Shown piece after piece: positions 28,665-40,706 of a stretch of 64,000 bases of DNA (positions within the stretch are counted from its first letter, which is position 1; each line of letters opens with the position of its first letter). Made by a program: the position numbers and the translations under genes. The notes beneath the pieces were generated by a model. It ran no database searches. It had not been told where the DNA came from and saw only the letters and a program-made list of their open reading frames with translations. The stretch is from Diphasiastrum complanatum (taxonomy: Eukaryota > Streptophyta > Lycopodiopsida > Lycopodiales > Lycopodiaceae), in the NCBI GenBank assembly GCA_029204225.1, contig CM055097.1, positions 67,920,801 to 67,984,800 of the forward strand, given 5' to 3'.

Positions 28665-30190
28665 ATGAATAGGAGAAAGCAGACAAGGAGGGACTTCTTC
28701 TCTCCTGGCTCATCCTCATCCCCTGCGGTTGCCATCACACCACCCGCTAGACCTAGAACGCGCAACCGCAGCAGGTGGCTCTCGCAAGTATCAGAGATCA
28801 ACAGCTCTGTTGATCCCAAGAGCTCCATTCTACCATGCTGTCTAGAACATAACAAGAAATGATCTTGGAAAACTGGTTAGATTCACACCTAGTGCTCTTC
28901 AGTGACTTTAGAAGGCTGCTAAAGATTACATTAGGCTTTTTTTTTAGGATTCTTTTTTGCTTGCCATCCATTCCAAGAGGGTTACCATAATGCCAAGGAT
29001 TTTCAGCTCCTGATGAGGATGAGGGATAGGTATTGTAGGTTACATGTATCTCAGCCTGCTGCTCCTAGACCAACTCCTCTAGATAGGACTGATCTTCCTA
29101 CGAAGCGTCCTAGGAAGCAGACAGCCCCCAAGCGTGCTCCTAAGAAAGTGAAGCCTAACCCTTTAGATTCTATGAAGCCTAACCCGGAATCCATTGTAGA
29201 TAACGCTGCTGTAAATATAGCTACCTCTATTTTGGATACCCCTTCAATTGCTATAGATACTACACATCCACCTCCTCCTCCTCCTCCAGATTTCTATACA
29301 TATATAGATTCAGATGATTATCTTAAATTTGAGAAAGACATATCCGATGCTATAGATACTATTGGTACTCATTTTTGTTTTAGACTAGATGAACTTGATT
29401 TTAGTATTAATTTTAGAGTTATAGATTGCTTGGATCTCAAAGTCAAACGGGCTCCTATCAGTGATCCTATGGTAGAGTTCGGGCTTACACTCTTGCAATA
29501 TGACATTGCAAGAGATTCATCAAATGAGTTGCTGGTGTTGAACTTTCTGCTTTAGGCCTTCAAGGAGAACAATGACACATTGTCACAGTGTCTGACAAGT
29601 GGATTCACACACGCAACAAAGTATCTGCTCATACCTTATCATACAAAGTAAGATATATTGAAACCTTTTGTTGTTTTATGTATTAACATTGGCATTGTCA
29701 ATGGAAATAGTTCCAGCTAAAAAAATTTCAATCTTATTTTGCAGTGACCACTGGAATTTAAACCTGATCTCTATTAAGATATCTGTAAATAATATTATTA
29801 AAGATTTTTGTGTCAAGATGAATTCGACGAGAAATACACATAAGGATCTAGATATATACCTTCCATATCTAAGTAAATATATTCCTACAGACATTTCCCA
29901 TTCTGTGGACTGACAGGTCGTCAGTTTGGAGGTAAACTTTGTCTTTCTTAATAGCATTTTGAAATCAGTATTCTAATGAAATATTTTCAATCTAATTCAT
30001 TCTGTTTCATAATTGATTTCTTGTGTGCTGAATTATTTTGCAGTCACCCAAGCAAAATTATTCATTCAGCTGTGGGTGGTACACATTATACAATGCCAAG
30101 TTGTTTTTAGAGTGGTTCAACCTTCAACAAGATGTTGATATTTCTAAGATAAAAAAATTCTGTTTATTCTTATTTTGGAATCATGATTAA
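28665..30190 (+). CDS. Ulp1/C48-like cysteine protease gene (spliced)
   Basis: First coding segment starts at ATG 28665 (basic, Ser/Arg-rich); its junction to the next is unresolved. The segment from 29013 to 29647 carries a Lys/Arg-rich nuclear-type region and ends KYLLIPYHT at GTAAGA. Exon 29745-29931 joins in phase as DHWNLNLISIK, and exon 30044-30190 joins in phase as SPKQNYSFSCGWYTLYNAKLF. The order 'IP..HW.L..I' then 'Q-N...CG' is the hallmark of the SUMO protease (Ulp1) fold, with His in DHW, Gln in KQN and Cys in SCG. The Asp usual before CG is Ser here. In-frame TAG near 29553 and TGA near 29911 are single C-to-T steps from CAG and CGA. Plant DNA transposons of the Mutator and CACTA groups often carry such domains. 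Confidence 0.62.
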
Positions 30191-30694
30191 TTTTCTATTA
30201 TGGTGATGTTTTTGGCCATTACTAATACATGAATGTTCTATTTTGCAGTTTACACTTCCTTAGTACACATCAAGCCAGGTGTACAGATTTAGACAAGAAA
30301 TTATCCTGAGTATACTGAGCCTCCCGTTAATGATGATGGTGCAAAGGATGATGTAGTTATACTAAATTAAGATCAGAAAAAATATAGATAGCATAGAACA
30401 AAAATACATGTATAGACTTCAAAGAAAAATATACATTGATATATCAAATGTTGTTCCAGTTTATGAATTTGGGAGCACAAAATACATGTATAGATGCCCA
30501 ACTTGGGCTTTCATTTATTGAATGAAAGAGTGTATACACAGATTTTTATTAAAGTTTATTTGAAACTATTGTCCTCCCACAATGGTGATTGTTGTAGGTA
30601 GATCTTTGTAGCACGTTATCAGCTCCTGTCTTTTTCGCATCTGTGACATGGCAAATATTAGTGAATGTGCAATTGTAAATGATGACATTTTCTA
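30191..30694. other. Spacer between convergent genes
   Basis: AT-rich; probable 3' ends of both flanking genes. No further exon is convincing. Confidence 0.45.
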
Positions 30695-32069
30695 TTATTT
30701 TGTTCTATTTTGAAATGGCAATAAACATAAAGTACTTACGAATCTTTCGTTGATGATAAATCTGAAATATGTTGGTAGATTGGTTTGTAATAGCATGAGC
30801 TCTAATCTGATAAAATCAAGCTTTAAATGCTCTTCCACCTCAACCATAGTCAAATATTCCTCATTGTAGATAATGCTTATCTCCATTCGGTTTGTGTGAC
30901 CATTTAGTTCAGAGTCTTGATCCAGTGGTAGCCATGTACCTTCAATTTTCTTGTATCTCTGGTAGCTAAATGTGAGACTGAGCATTTGCTTTTCGATATG
31001 ATAACGAAAGATCATTGAGGACTTTTTAATCCTGCATTCTATGTCATTATTTGTTTTACTATCCCAGCCTTGATCCATGAGATTTGCCAAAGTCTTATCT
31101 GATAAATCCTTGCAAACAAATAAAGTTGGTGTCCTACGAACACTAGCACTCGAGAAAAAATCAACAAATATATGCAATGAGATAAACCAACTTAGGTGAA
31201 CAATTTTCGAGCAGGTGCTTATCTTCATAGCATTTCTAATATCAATGAGTAGCTTGCATCTCAAGAATTCAGAAACAATGCTGTCAGGAGTAGACCACTC
31301 ATCACTTTGAAAACTAGACAATGGAATTGCTTCGAGCTTGCCAAAACCTCCATCTGTTTGTGGCGTATATAAAGATTCATAAAAATAGATACCAAAATCT
31401 ACAAGTCCCTTTGGACTTCTTCCTCTATATTGCAGCTTTCCAACATCAAAGTGAATCACGTCTAATATTCCTGCAAGTGATTGTGCGGGCTCCCATTCAC
31501 TTATGCATGATGGATATAAATCGGAAAGAAAAAAAAAATGTTGAAGCATTTACATCATAATCTGAAGAGCATCAATAAAGGAAATCACCTATGATTGCTG
31601 TAGAGTGCATATGTTCTGATATACTTACAATTACATTTTTTATGATCATGAGGATTGATATCATGTACTTTGATTTCTGAATGCATATATACATGTTGCA
31701 CTAAGACTTTTGATATCAATTGACCTCCCGAGGTAGTCTTAAACTCCAAAATTTTTGCTTTCCAATAAGATTTGTAAGTCATTTTTGCTCTTTTCTTTTG
31801 TCGAAAATTGCCCTTTGATGATGGATACAGCAATACCCATGAGTTCTTCGTATATTTTGTTGGCTTTCAGCTTCATCTTTGTCATTGTAAAGAATCACAG
31901 AATCGATTGTAGATCTGGGTCTCCTTGCCATTGCTATTTTCAAAGCTTGGGCGCCAAAAATCTCTCTGATATGATACTTAATTTCAATTTTTCGTATCAC
32001 ATTTAATCTAATGTGAATGCCAACATAGTCACAGTTACTGTGTATACCATATTTTATGTAACTGTACAT
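30695..32069 (-). CDS. Unrecognised spliced gene, convergent with the Ulp1-like gene
   Basis: Block 1 (about 31855-31630) reads KNSWVLLYPSSKGNFRQKKR, then SYWKAKILEFKTTSGG and DINPHDHKKC and stops at a GTAAGT donor. Block 2 (about 31510-30695) reads EWEPAQSLAGILDVIHFDVG, RSPKGLVDFGIYFYE, DEWSTPDSIVSEFLRCKLL and continues open to the stop at 30695, roughly 270 residues. Sequence composition is protein-like throughout, with no stop in block 2. I do not recognise a family. The exact acceptor before block 2 is not resolved. Upstream, 32069-31779 contains another open stretch (KIEIKYHIREIFGAQALKIA) that may be the first exon. Confidence 0.45.
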
Positions 32070-32173
32070 ACTATATTTCTATAACTGTAACTAGTATAGT
32101 TAGAAAATTTCATTATACTAACCAGCATAGTCAAGTAAATTTAACTTGAGGTATTGACGTCAGGCAGATTAGC

Positions 32174-32226
32174 ACGTGTCGGGCAGGAAGGAAAAACCAA
32201 TGGGATACGTCCATGCTGCCCGGACA
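32174..32226. repeat. Short inverted repeat (hairpin)
   Basis: GTGTCGGGCAG and CTGCCCGGACAC pair with one bulge around a loop of about 28 nt. It lies just outside the 24.3-32.1 kb gene cluster. Confidence 0.6.
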
Positions 32227-33459
32227 CAAATTTCAAAGTTTTCTATATTGCATTTTTATTTTTTAGTTAATTTGAACTACGTTACGTAGATTTCAAATCT
32301 GTGCATTTTGATTGGGCCTGGTGACGGTCGAAACTAAAGAAAAATAAATAAAAGTATCTTTACAAAGGGTCTCTTTGATATTGAGAACTACTCTAATGAC
32401 CAATAAGTTCTTTGTTTTACGTAGAAAAACGCTGATCTATGCCTTTCCAAGAACCACACGCTGAAGCAATGTAGTGGGACCTGCAACACTATAGGGAAGG
32501 ATAATACTAGCGGATGCCATGCCCCGAGGTGTCGATGTAGAACCTCTCCACTCAAAAGGGCTTCTAGCAGAGAGCCGAGTCTGAGAGCACGAAAATTAAT
32601 AGTGCTATGCTAAAATGTATAGTTTGTGAGCCCCATGGTAATTCTCGAAAGATGGATAGCCATGTGGGAGCTAGTAATTTAGACTCTCTCAACTTGAGTT
32701 TTTTTTTTTTTTTAAAGAGGCCTCCTATTATCATGTATGAGGTGGAACCCAAATCTTTATAGAATGGGGTGTTCACTCATTTGTAAGAGGTGGAATCCAA
32801 ATTATGATAGAATTGGATTCGAAGGTGGTATGAGGACTCAACATGCCACTTCAAGGACACCTTTGCTTTCTCAAGCAAGCTGTCATAGGCTAAAAGGGTG
32901 GGCAACTCAATAGGAAGACGATGGTAAGTAGGAAAAGGAAACTGAGAAACTATGGAATGAGTCGGTAGTGGAACAGTTAGTTAAGTATTTACAACAATAA
33001 TATTGGAGGTGGTAGGAATGGTAGCAACAGAGGTAAGATAGACGGTGATGGAAATTGTATCGACAATGGTGGTGGTGGTGGTGGAAGTGGAGGTTAGTGA
33101 TGGTCTTGCTTTAGAGCTGAGGGGTATTCAACTTTCTCTTTGGCCCTTGGGCTTTCCTGGACTTCCACGATCGTTTGTGCTACTTGACCTTCTGCCTTTG
33201 TTTCTTGTTCATTAGTTGCACTTGTCTCTTCTTCTTTTTCGTTGTGAGTGAGATCAGCTGCAACTGTGCCTTCTGCAGACAGCTCCCTTTATCCCTCCCC
33301 TAAAACTATTACTTGTGCTTGGATGGCCACCATAGAGTCTATGGTCTGCTAGACATAAGAGGGTGATGTAATAACTTAAAACGATCCTAATGGGGACCGG
33401 GATCTAGAGCGTCTAGTAGGTGATTGCACCACTTGAAGGACCCGGATGGTGATTGGGTT
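32227..33459. other. No gene seen; GGT-rich minisatellite
   Basis: Purine-rich, with a short GGT repeat around 33068-33092. No convincing coding exon. Confidence 0.5.
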
Positions 33460-34278
33460 TTAGACCTTCGAGTAGGTGATTGCACGGGTGTCTGCAAGGT
33501 GTCCATGATCTGGAGTAGCTGAAGTTGTGGATGGTTTACAGCCTCGGCTAGCTGCAACATCTCTTGGAGCTAAAGGAAGCTTAAAGTCAATGGATGACTG
33601 ACTTTGAGCTAGATCAAAAAATATGTAGCCCAAGGAGGTAACCGGGGCTCTCTTTTGTAAGGCATTGATCAACTGTCTAGAGATGAATCTGACCCAATTA
33701 TACATGTTTTGGTGGCCCTCATAGGATTCTCTGAGCATGGCAAAAATCTAGAGGGGAATTCTCAACAGATGTGCCTTGCATGTGTATGTGCACCTGGTGA
33801 GGTAGTCACAGACAACTCCTAGCTCCTTGCATTTCATGGCTTTGAGTAGGATGCCATCCTTGTTTTTTCACTTGTCGATTGGGGTGTCAAGGAACTTGGC
33901 ATAGGATTGCTGCATCATGTTGGTCAGCTTCACCGGTTTCTCTTTATGGCCTCTTGGGAAGCCAAAAGTTGTAAGATTGCTACCAACCAAGTAGACATAG
34001 AGCTGAAAATTGGAGATATCAATGCGGAACGTCAGTTGTTTGTCTACATAATTTTCATAAGCTTGGTACATCAGGTAGAGGCTCTGATGTCCCTTCCATT
34101 TAGGAACTTGAAACTCGAACAATTGGAAGAGCATATCAGCTTGTGTGTACCAGTTGAGCATGGTACTATCAGCTTGTGTGTACCAATGGAGCATGGTACT
34201 ATCTTCACATGGAACAAGATTCAATGTCTGAGGCATATTTGGTACCTCTGCCCTATGATTTGAATCCGATTCGGCCAT
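33460..34278 (-). pseudogene. Decayed ORF resembling the 16.9 kb unrecognised family
   Basis: ATG at 34278 (MAESDSNHRAEVPNM). The frame stays the same to 33460 with stops at 33868-33870 and near 33750. Segments such as KDGILLKAM and NMYNWVRFISRQLINALQ recall NDGYLLEAI and EPYNWFNIVSGELKRAI of the 16.9 kb ORF, in the same order. The likeness is weak and by eye. It lies downstream of a Gypsy integrase tail (35640-35830) on the same strand, repeating the pol-then-extra-ORF order seen at 10.8-19.4 kb. It carries an in-frame 11-residue tandem duplication. Confidence 0.45.
34135..34200. repeat. 33-bp tandem duplication
   Basis: Two 33-base units (34135-34167 and 34168-34200) differing at a few bases. 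On the minus strand they encode STMLHWYTQAD and STMLNWYTQAD, so the duplication kept the frame. Confidence 0.9.
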
Positions 34279-34310
34279 TTTTTTTTTGAGCCTCTCTGTA
34301 GTGGTGTCGG

Positions 34311-35415
34311 ATGGAATAGAGCGACTATAGTGGTGGATGCAAATGGTCGTCAAACGACGTACTGGTGGATGCAAATGGATCGAAAAAGTAAACTTGATCG
34401 AAAAAAATGAAGTGTATCGAAAAGATGAATTGAATAAAAAAATGGACTGAATAAAAAAATGAACAAAATCGAAAAGTGAACTGGAGCGGATGCAATCTGT
34501 CAAACACAAATGTTTCGTGGATGCAAATGCTGATCAGATGCTGTCCCCAATGGAATGTCGGATGCAAACAAAGGGGACTTTGCGAATGTAGATGGGATGG
34601 ATGCACTTGGCGGCTCTAGACCTAATAACTCATTGGATGCAAATAAGAGATGGAAACTGGCAAATGCAGATAAATTGTAAGATGACGAATGCAGATGGAT
34701 TGTAAGATGGTGAATGTAGATGGATTGTAAGATGGCGGATGTAAGGAAGAGGTGCGTCAGAGACAAAGATGTTTCGAAGTAGGTAGATGAATTTGTGTGT
34801 GGAAGCGATGGATGATGGAACAAATGAAAGAAATAGTGATAGCGGTGCATTTGCAACAAAAATCGGCTAAATCGGATCATAACACAGGAAAATTGCCAAA
34901 AATTTGCCAAACAGACATGAACTCAATCGAAAAAATATGTGAAGAAAAAAAGGAAAGGGTAGCCGATATATATCAGTGTCGAATGCAATTTTTGTCGGAT
35001 GCAATTTCTTGGGTTTGGCCATTGGATGCAAATACTTTGTCAGATGCAATTGATGTGGCGGATGGAATTTTTTTTCTTTTGAAGGCAAGTGGCGGATGCA
35101 ATCTGTCGGAGACAGTGGCGGATGCAATTTGAATATGGAAATTGGCGGACGGAATTCGGGGTTGAAAAAATACATAGGGTCAAAAAATGACAATGGCTCG
35201 GAAAAATACACTAGATCAAAAAAGTACATGGAATCAAAAAAATAAGAAGCAATTCGAAAAAATTAGAATGGATCTAAATTTTTTACAAAGGATTAAAGGA
35301 TCGAAAACTTATGAAGTATCGAAAAATATGAACTATCGAAAAATTGCAAAGTATGGTACAATTACAAGGGATTGAAAAATGGCAAGTATCGAAAAATTTA
35401 CAAAGGATCAAAAAA
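34311..35415. repeat. Two-word degenerate repeat region
   Basis: About fourteen copies of GGATGCAA-like words and more than fifteen ATCGAAAAA-like words alternate irregularly over 1.1 kb. No coding frame fits. It could be an LTR or spacer of the Gypsy element on the minus strand, expanded by slippage. Confidence 0.6.
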
Positions 35416-35639
35416 CATTTTTCGAGCCCATGTTTGAAAATCCGAGTTTTTATATATTTTTTTTGTTGTTTTCCAAGAGGAAGTTTAAAATGGAGGGTTG
35501 TCTAAAAAAACTTGGGTAGGAATATACATAGAAAAGACACATGGAGAAAGTAATTCAAATCATTATATACAGGAGGATGGATCAGAAAACAATGGAAGAA
35601 AAAGAATAACCCTGAAGCACATCTCAAACAAGATCTATC

Positions 35640-35830
35640 GTAAAGGTATCCTTGTAGTACCGCCATAGTCGGCTACCATTGACTAATGTGTCAAGGGGTA
35701 TGTCTTCTAGTGTTTCTAATTACATGACACCATTTGTAAAAAATTTCTGGACGATGTAAGGACCTTGGCTACGGAATTTCAATTTTCCTGGATGGACCTT
35801 GGAAGATGTGCAAAGTAAAACTTTATTGTT
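35640..35830 (-). pseudogene. Gypsy integrase C-terminal fragment
   Basis: The minus strand reads PGKLKFRSQGPYIVQKFF, LETLEDIPLDTLVNGSRL and WRYYKD, the usual end of Gypsy integrase before the stop. One in-frame TAA is a C-to-T step from CAA. Confidence 0.7.
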
Positions 35831-37605
35831 AGAAGATTTTGGTGAAGATTCTTCTAGCGGATAATTCTAGTAAAGATTCTTCTAACAGATTACAAAACGT
35901 TCGTGTGAGCTATGAGGAAACTATGTTATTCAATTTGAATATGGAGGAATCAAAACTTAGAAAGAGGATTTACCCATTGCTCCACTGACAACACATCCAA
36001 AAGTTAAAGAGAGTGCAAAATTCTGTCAAATGAGCTAGCAGAGAAAGCTGGTTTCTCCTCACCGACTTGGTATGAAGAAAGTTCAACCTTTGATCTTCTA
36101 ACAAATTCTGGAAGTGACCAACAAATATCGCATGTTATCATGCTGTCAAACTACACCAAGGAACGTTGACAAACAACCAAAAAGGAGTTCTAGAATCTAG
36201 ATTCACCGGAAAATCCAATATTAGAAGACCAACAAGATTGCAGACCGGCCAACAAGCGAAGACAAAACCCAACGTCTCCTCAACAGATTTTACGATGACG
36301 AAAATAAAAGCATGACCAAGTCCGCATACGAGTTAGATCTATCAGTAATATAATGTTAAACACCCTTAAATGGTGCACTGTACTCGTAAGCCAAAGCGTG
36401 AGAAGTAGAGATAGATCTAAAATACCAATGGGCCAAAATAAGAAAGGACCCAAGTAGTTCTAAAATGTATTTTGGCTTTTAACTTTTTATGATAGTCAAG
36501 TTATTATGGCACATAGTTTCTGGTGAACCAAAAACACTAACCCTAACTTTGTCTATAGGTAGGGATGTGACACCAATTTGTACTCACTTTTCAATTGTAT
36601 GATTAGAGATTGAGAGAGACAGAGAGAAGAAAGCCTCCTCCTCCATTTTTTTACTTTGTTAAAGTCCTCCTATTTTGACATTGTATGCTTACTTGTGGAT
36701 GAATGAATGCTTGATTGTCTTTGTTTAATCATGTTATCACAAATAGAAAGATCATTAGCTCAAGCTTTCATCCTTCTAATCCACAAAAACATACAATAGT
36801 AAAATAGGTGTCAGAAATCCATTTGGAGTGATCAATAGGATCCAATAGGTAGATTTCCTTTCCATTGTACACCTCCCTTGAGAAGATAAGTCTCAAGAGG
36901 AGAAGATCTAGAGCTCAAGAAGCCTAGATCAAAGAGCATTTATCCATGAAAAGGATCCATCCATAATCCCAAAATTTTAAAAGAGTAAGAAGAGTGTCAA
37001 GCGTCTCACCCCTCATCTAAGCCATTCCTCATGCCAAGATTGACACCCTTGGTAGGTTTAGATTCCATCTAGGTCCATAGTTTGACCCCCTCCCCATTGG
37101 ATTGAAGCCCATACTACATGACGACTCACCTGGTTGGAGATCCAAACCCTGACTTTTCCCTCTTGATCTCGACGATTGGGGAGGCACGGAAAGGGTCCAA
37201 CATTTTTTTTGTGCCATTCCCGGGGAGACGGTGCTAAGCTGTTGTTTAGATGGATTTTAGTTTGCTTTTTGCTTGAGTTTTTCTTGCATTTTGACAGGTT
37301 TATTACTCGCCCACAGGCTTTTTTCCTATTTCTTATTGTCCTCTTTGCTCACCACTTTTCTAGTGAGCTAAGTAGAGTCCATGCCCTATTCAGAGAGCTT
37401 GGCAAGTTATAAGTTATAACTCGCCGACAGTACATTTACTTGCCTAGTCACCGATTACTTGCCAGACAACTTTTTGAGACTTTTTTCAAGCCAAAATTAC
37501 TCGCCATCAGAGCAGGGTGATTAGCAACCTCAAAGCTATCATTTTGGTGATCGAAGAGTTATCAGACTATTACTCACCAGTTCAAATTTCTTGCCCATTT
37601 TTAGA
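35831..37605. other. No gene seen; possible LTR sequence
   Basis: Lies between gag-protease and integrase pieces of a minus-strand Gypsy relic. RT is missing. No ORF with recognisable domains; 36560-36830 has LTR-like composition but no second copy in the window. Confidence 0.4.
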
Positions 37606-38839
37606 TTACCACCATTTTTTTTGGTTTCGAAGTCTCTTTCCTACAATAGTTGCCTTGTGGGGCTCTGCGGTTTTGATGAGATCTGCGTTCACTAGAGGCT
37701 CTCGTGGATCTAGTGCTTCGAGTTTTGGTGCGGGCTTGAAACGGTCAGGATCTACATATCGGAGAAAATCCTCATCCTCGTACTCTTGACCTTCTTCCAA
37801 GGTAAACAGCTGAAGAACTTCTATTTCTTTTTCACTGCATACTCCTTGCAGTGGTTCTTGGGGCATAGCCTCTAGGCTCATCATAAAAAGTGAAATGGAA
37901 TCTTGATGGCCTTCACTAGATTTCTTCGCTGGTCATTCTAATCTCCTACAAGTTTGCTTGTAGATGATGAAGACTGACTAGGATTTTTCTGGTTTTGGAT
38001 CAAAGATTTGATTGATTGTTTCAACTTTTCGTACATCAACTTTTCGTACATCAAAATTTGATTTGAAATTGCTTATCAGTCAATCGTACATCAACTTTTG
38101 ATTTGTTATGTAGCATGCGGGATATTTGTGGATTTGTAGTAGTAGGCATGCATGGATTCTTTTGTGTTTTTTTGCGAACTAAGAAAATGGTGTTTAAGAT
38201 TGCATCATTTTGTACGTTCCATTGATAGACTTTTAATTTTGGTCGGTGTACACAAGTGTTTATTGGTTGTGGATATTGCACACAAGCCAATGGTGATGGA
38301 AGTGTAATCTTTTTCGAATATGATGCTTTCGTAAATGCTCGGGATCCAGCAAGTGAATAAGTTGGTCGTCAAATAACTCATGTGCTCCCGCTTTTCCAGA
38401 ATGGATGTTCCCCATGCCTTGGCTAAGGACATGGCGATAATATTCACGCCAGACCCACTATCGAGAATGGCTTGCATGGATGGGTAAGATTTGTAGTGCA
38501 CTGGTAAAGTGATGTTGTTACCTTTAGCAACACCTATATGAAGTAAGCTCATATCAATATTATGAACCACTTCAGCGTTTTCTGGTCGTCTCAATTCCTC
38601 TGGTACATCATGTTGCTGGGAGCTTTGCTACTGGCATCCCGTAGGGGTTTGGAAAACTTTATGGTCGTGTAGAAGGGCATAGTGATTTGAGCTTGTAAGA
38701 GTCGTGGTGGTTGCCCCTGCGTAGGTAATAGGGTGGATGGCGGAATAGAAATCCTATTTTTAGCTCTATCAAACTCATCTAAGAACTCATGGTATGGCCT
38801 TTGAGCTTCTACAGGGTTAGGGTAAGATTGTAGAATCAT
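37606..38839 (-). pseudogene. Gypsy gag-protease remnant
   Basis: From 38839: SYPNPVEAQRPYHEFLDEFD, then after a frameshift the aspartic protease AILDSGSGVNIIAMSLAKAW (38400-38470), matching the protease of the 10.8 kb element (AVIDGSSGVNLIS). Then, in a third frame, EEGQEYEDEDFLRYVDPDRF (37800-37600), matching its protease-RT linker. Same lineage as that element, opposite orientation. Confidence 0.75.
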
Positions 38840-38875
38840 GGAAGTATCAATAGGAGGGTGTGGTTGTGGTGGGTC

Positions 38876-39477
38876 CTGTTGGATTTACCTCCTCTACTCT
38901 CCTAAATCCCATTTTTAATCTGCCTCTATTCATGCTGCATTTTTACTCAAGTTGTCACACAGTCTGCATAAATACATGTAAATTCTCACAGACGAAGAAA
39001 AGACGAAAAAAACGTGACATTGTATTTTTACACGCGTTTCGTGACAGCGAAAGTGACGCATTTCACCAAAGTTCAGCCAAAAGCTGACGTCACAGGCTTC
39101 TCACACTCATGCAACTGTGCTAACGGATCTGACAACGACAACAGCCACCCACGATCTCCTACAGACAACACATCCACTTTGTACTTTCTTCATCTACACA
39201 CCTGTAAAAAGATGTATATATGTTGGATACCATTTTGCGTATTCCCTTCTTGAAAGAAGATCAAGAAAGAAATAGAGTGTGTGTAAAACAACAATATCAG
39301 AAGCTTATCAGAGATAGATAAAGTAGATGCCTTGTGCATTGATTCTTTATTTTTTGTCAGTAATAGGTTTATTCCTCTACTAGCCGATAGAGTAATTGTC
39401 TTCTTGTTCTGTAATTCTGTACTAGATTTTCATACTTAAGTCACAGATAGTTTTTCCTATCACCTAGACTAATCTTC
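38876..39477 (+). other. Possible solo LTR
   Basis: Starts TGTTGGATTTACC after a purine-rich stretch and ends near CCACA at 39481. Composition and length suit a Copia LTR. No second copy or target-site duplication was found, so it is a weak call. Confidence 0.25.
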
Positions 39478-39542
39478 CACATGGATTCCCAAGGGAAAGC
39501 CAGTCCCATCATGGACCTCTCTTTCACACACACACTCTCTCT

Positions 39543-39545
<3 letters not shown>

Positions 39546-39609
<64 letters not shown>
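39546..39609. repeat. (TC)n microsatellite
   Basis: About 30 TC units. Confidence 0.95.
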
Positions 39610-39612
<3 letters not shown>

Positions 39613-39624
39613 CAAAATATGGGA

Positions 39625-40230
39625 CACTAACTTTGTAGGGCCAATACACCTGGAAAGATTTTTATCATAATCACCATAAACTATTTAACGACATGGGTTG
39701 AGGCACGGGCTGTTGCCAAAGACAATGCAAAAGAAACTGCCTAATTCTGGTTAGAACAATAGAAAGATTCGGTGTCCCTAGAAATTTGCTATCAAACAAG
39801 GGGGAGGGCATTTTTTAAATATGACTAAACAATTGACTACTGAACATAAAAAAATACTATTCCAAGGAATGTTTTTTCACCAACAACTGCTTTTTATAAA
39901 AATGTAGATTCATTTGAATTCTGCATATGCGATCATATACTTCTATATATGTGGCCACCAACCAGCTGAGCAAGTATGAACCATAGAGGCCTTTTGAAGC
40001 ATTTCACGAGCTGAAGCAGGCTCTAGCATTCCCTCCAATGTTGTGATCTCCATGATAGAATATGTGATTGGAACTGTACTAATGCAGCTTCACAAAAGCA
40101 CTACTTGATATACATAATTGATTGATTTGTGTGTTGAAGAAAATCACCCAAAGAGCATTGCTTTGACCTTTTCAAATGCAAAGATGATGCACTTCATTAG
40201 CCCATGGCATCTTTCTTAATAAAGCACTCT
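39625..40230 (+). pseudogene. Gypsy integrase and RNase H scraps
   Basis: Reads FVGPIHLERF and TWVEARAVAKDNAKET (integrase core, two frames), then a stretch like LTTEHKKILFQ, then PFEAFHELKQALAFPPML (start of RNase H) near 39985. The order is reversed relative to a normal pol (RNase H precedes integrase), so two fragments have been joined. Confidence 0.6.
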
Positions 40231-40706
40231 TGTGAGGCATTCCATCTACATGTGCTAGACCTAACTTTAAACATCAGAAATCTGCTGAATCCTTCCAACT
40301 AAAGCAATAATAATTGAAGTCTTTCGAAGTAGAGCTATCATCCAGCTCTTGGAAAATAAACTCACTTCATCGTCTATGATTAACAAAAAGTGTGTACTAT
40401 GACTAACAAAAGGTCTCACATGAAAATTGCTCACCTCCTCACTTTCCAGTCTTAACATTCGGATAAATCTCATGTCACGAGTAACCTGCTTATGGGAGCT
40501 AAAAATGACAAAAGAATCTTTTGGCATGTTCATCTTTGATTTATTCTCAGCCTAGATTTAAAGCTTTTTCGACGCAATTATCTTAAGGCTATCCTTTTGG
40601 ATGCTGGGGAGCATAAACATCAGTGGGAAATTTACTGTACACGTAATACTAGTCATTAATTTTTTTCCACGAAGTTCATTTTTGGTATTATCAGAAATGT
40701 TCAAAT

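Noticed and set aside
39625-40230. Continuous Gypsy pol
   Set aside because: Integrase core pieces precede the RNase H piece, the wrong order, so these are joined scraps.
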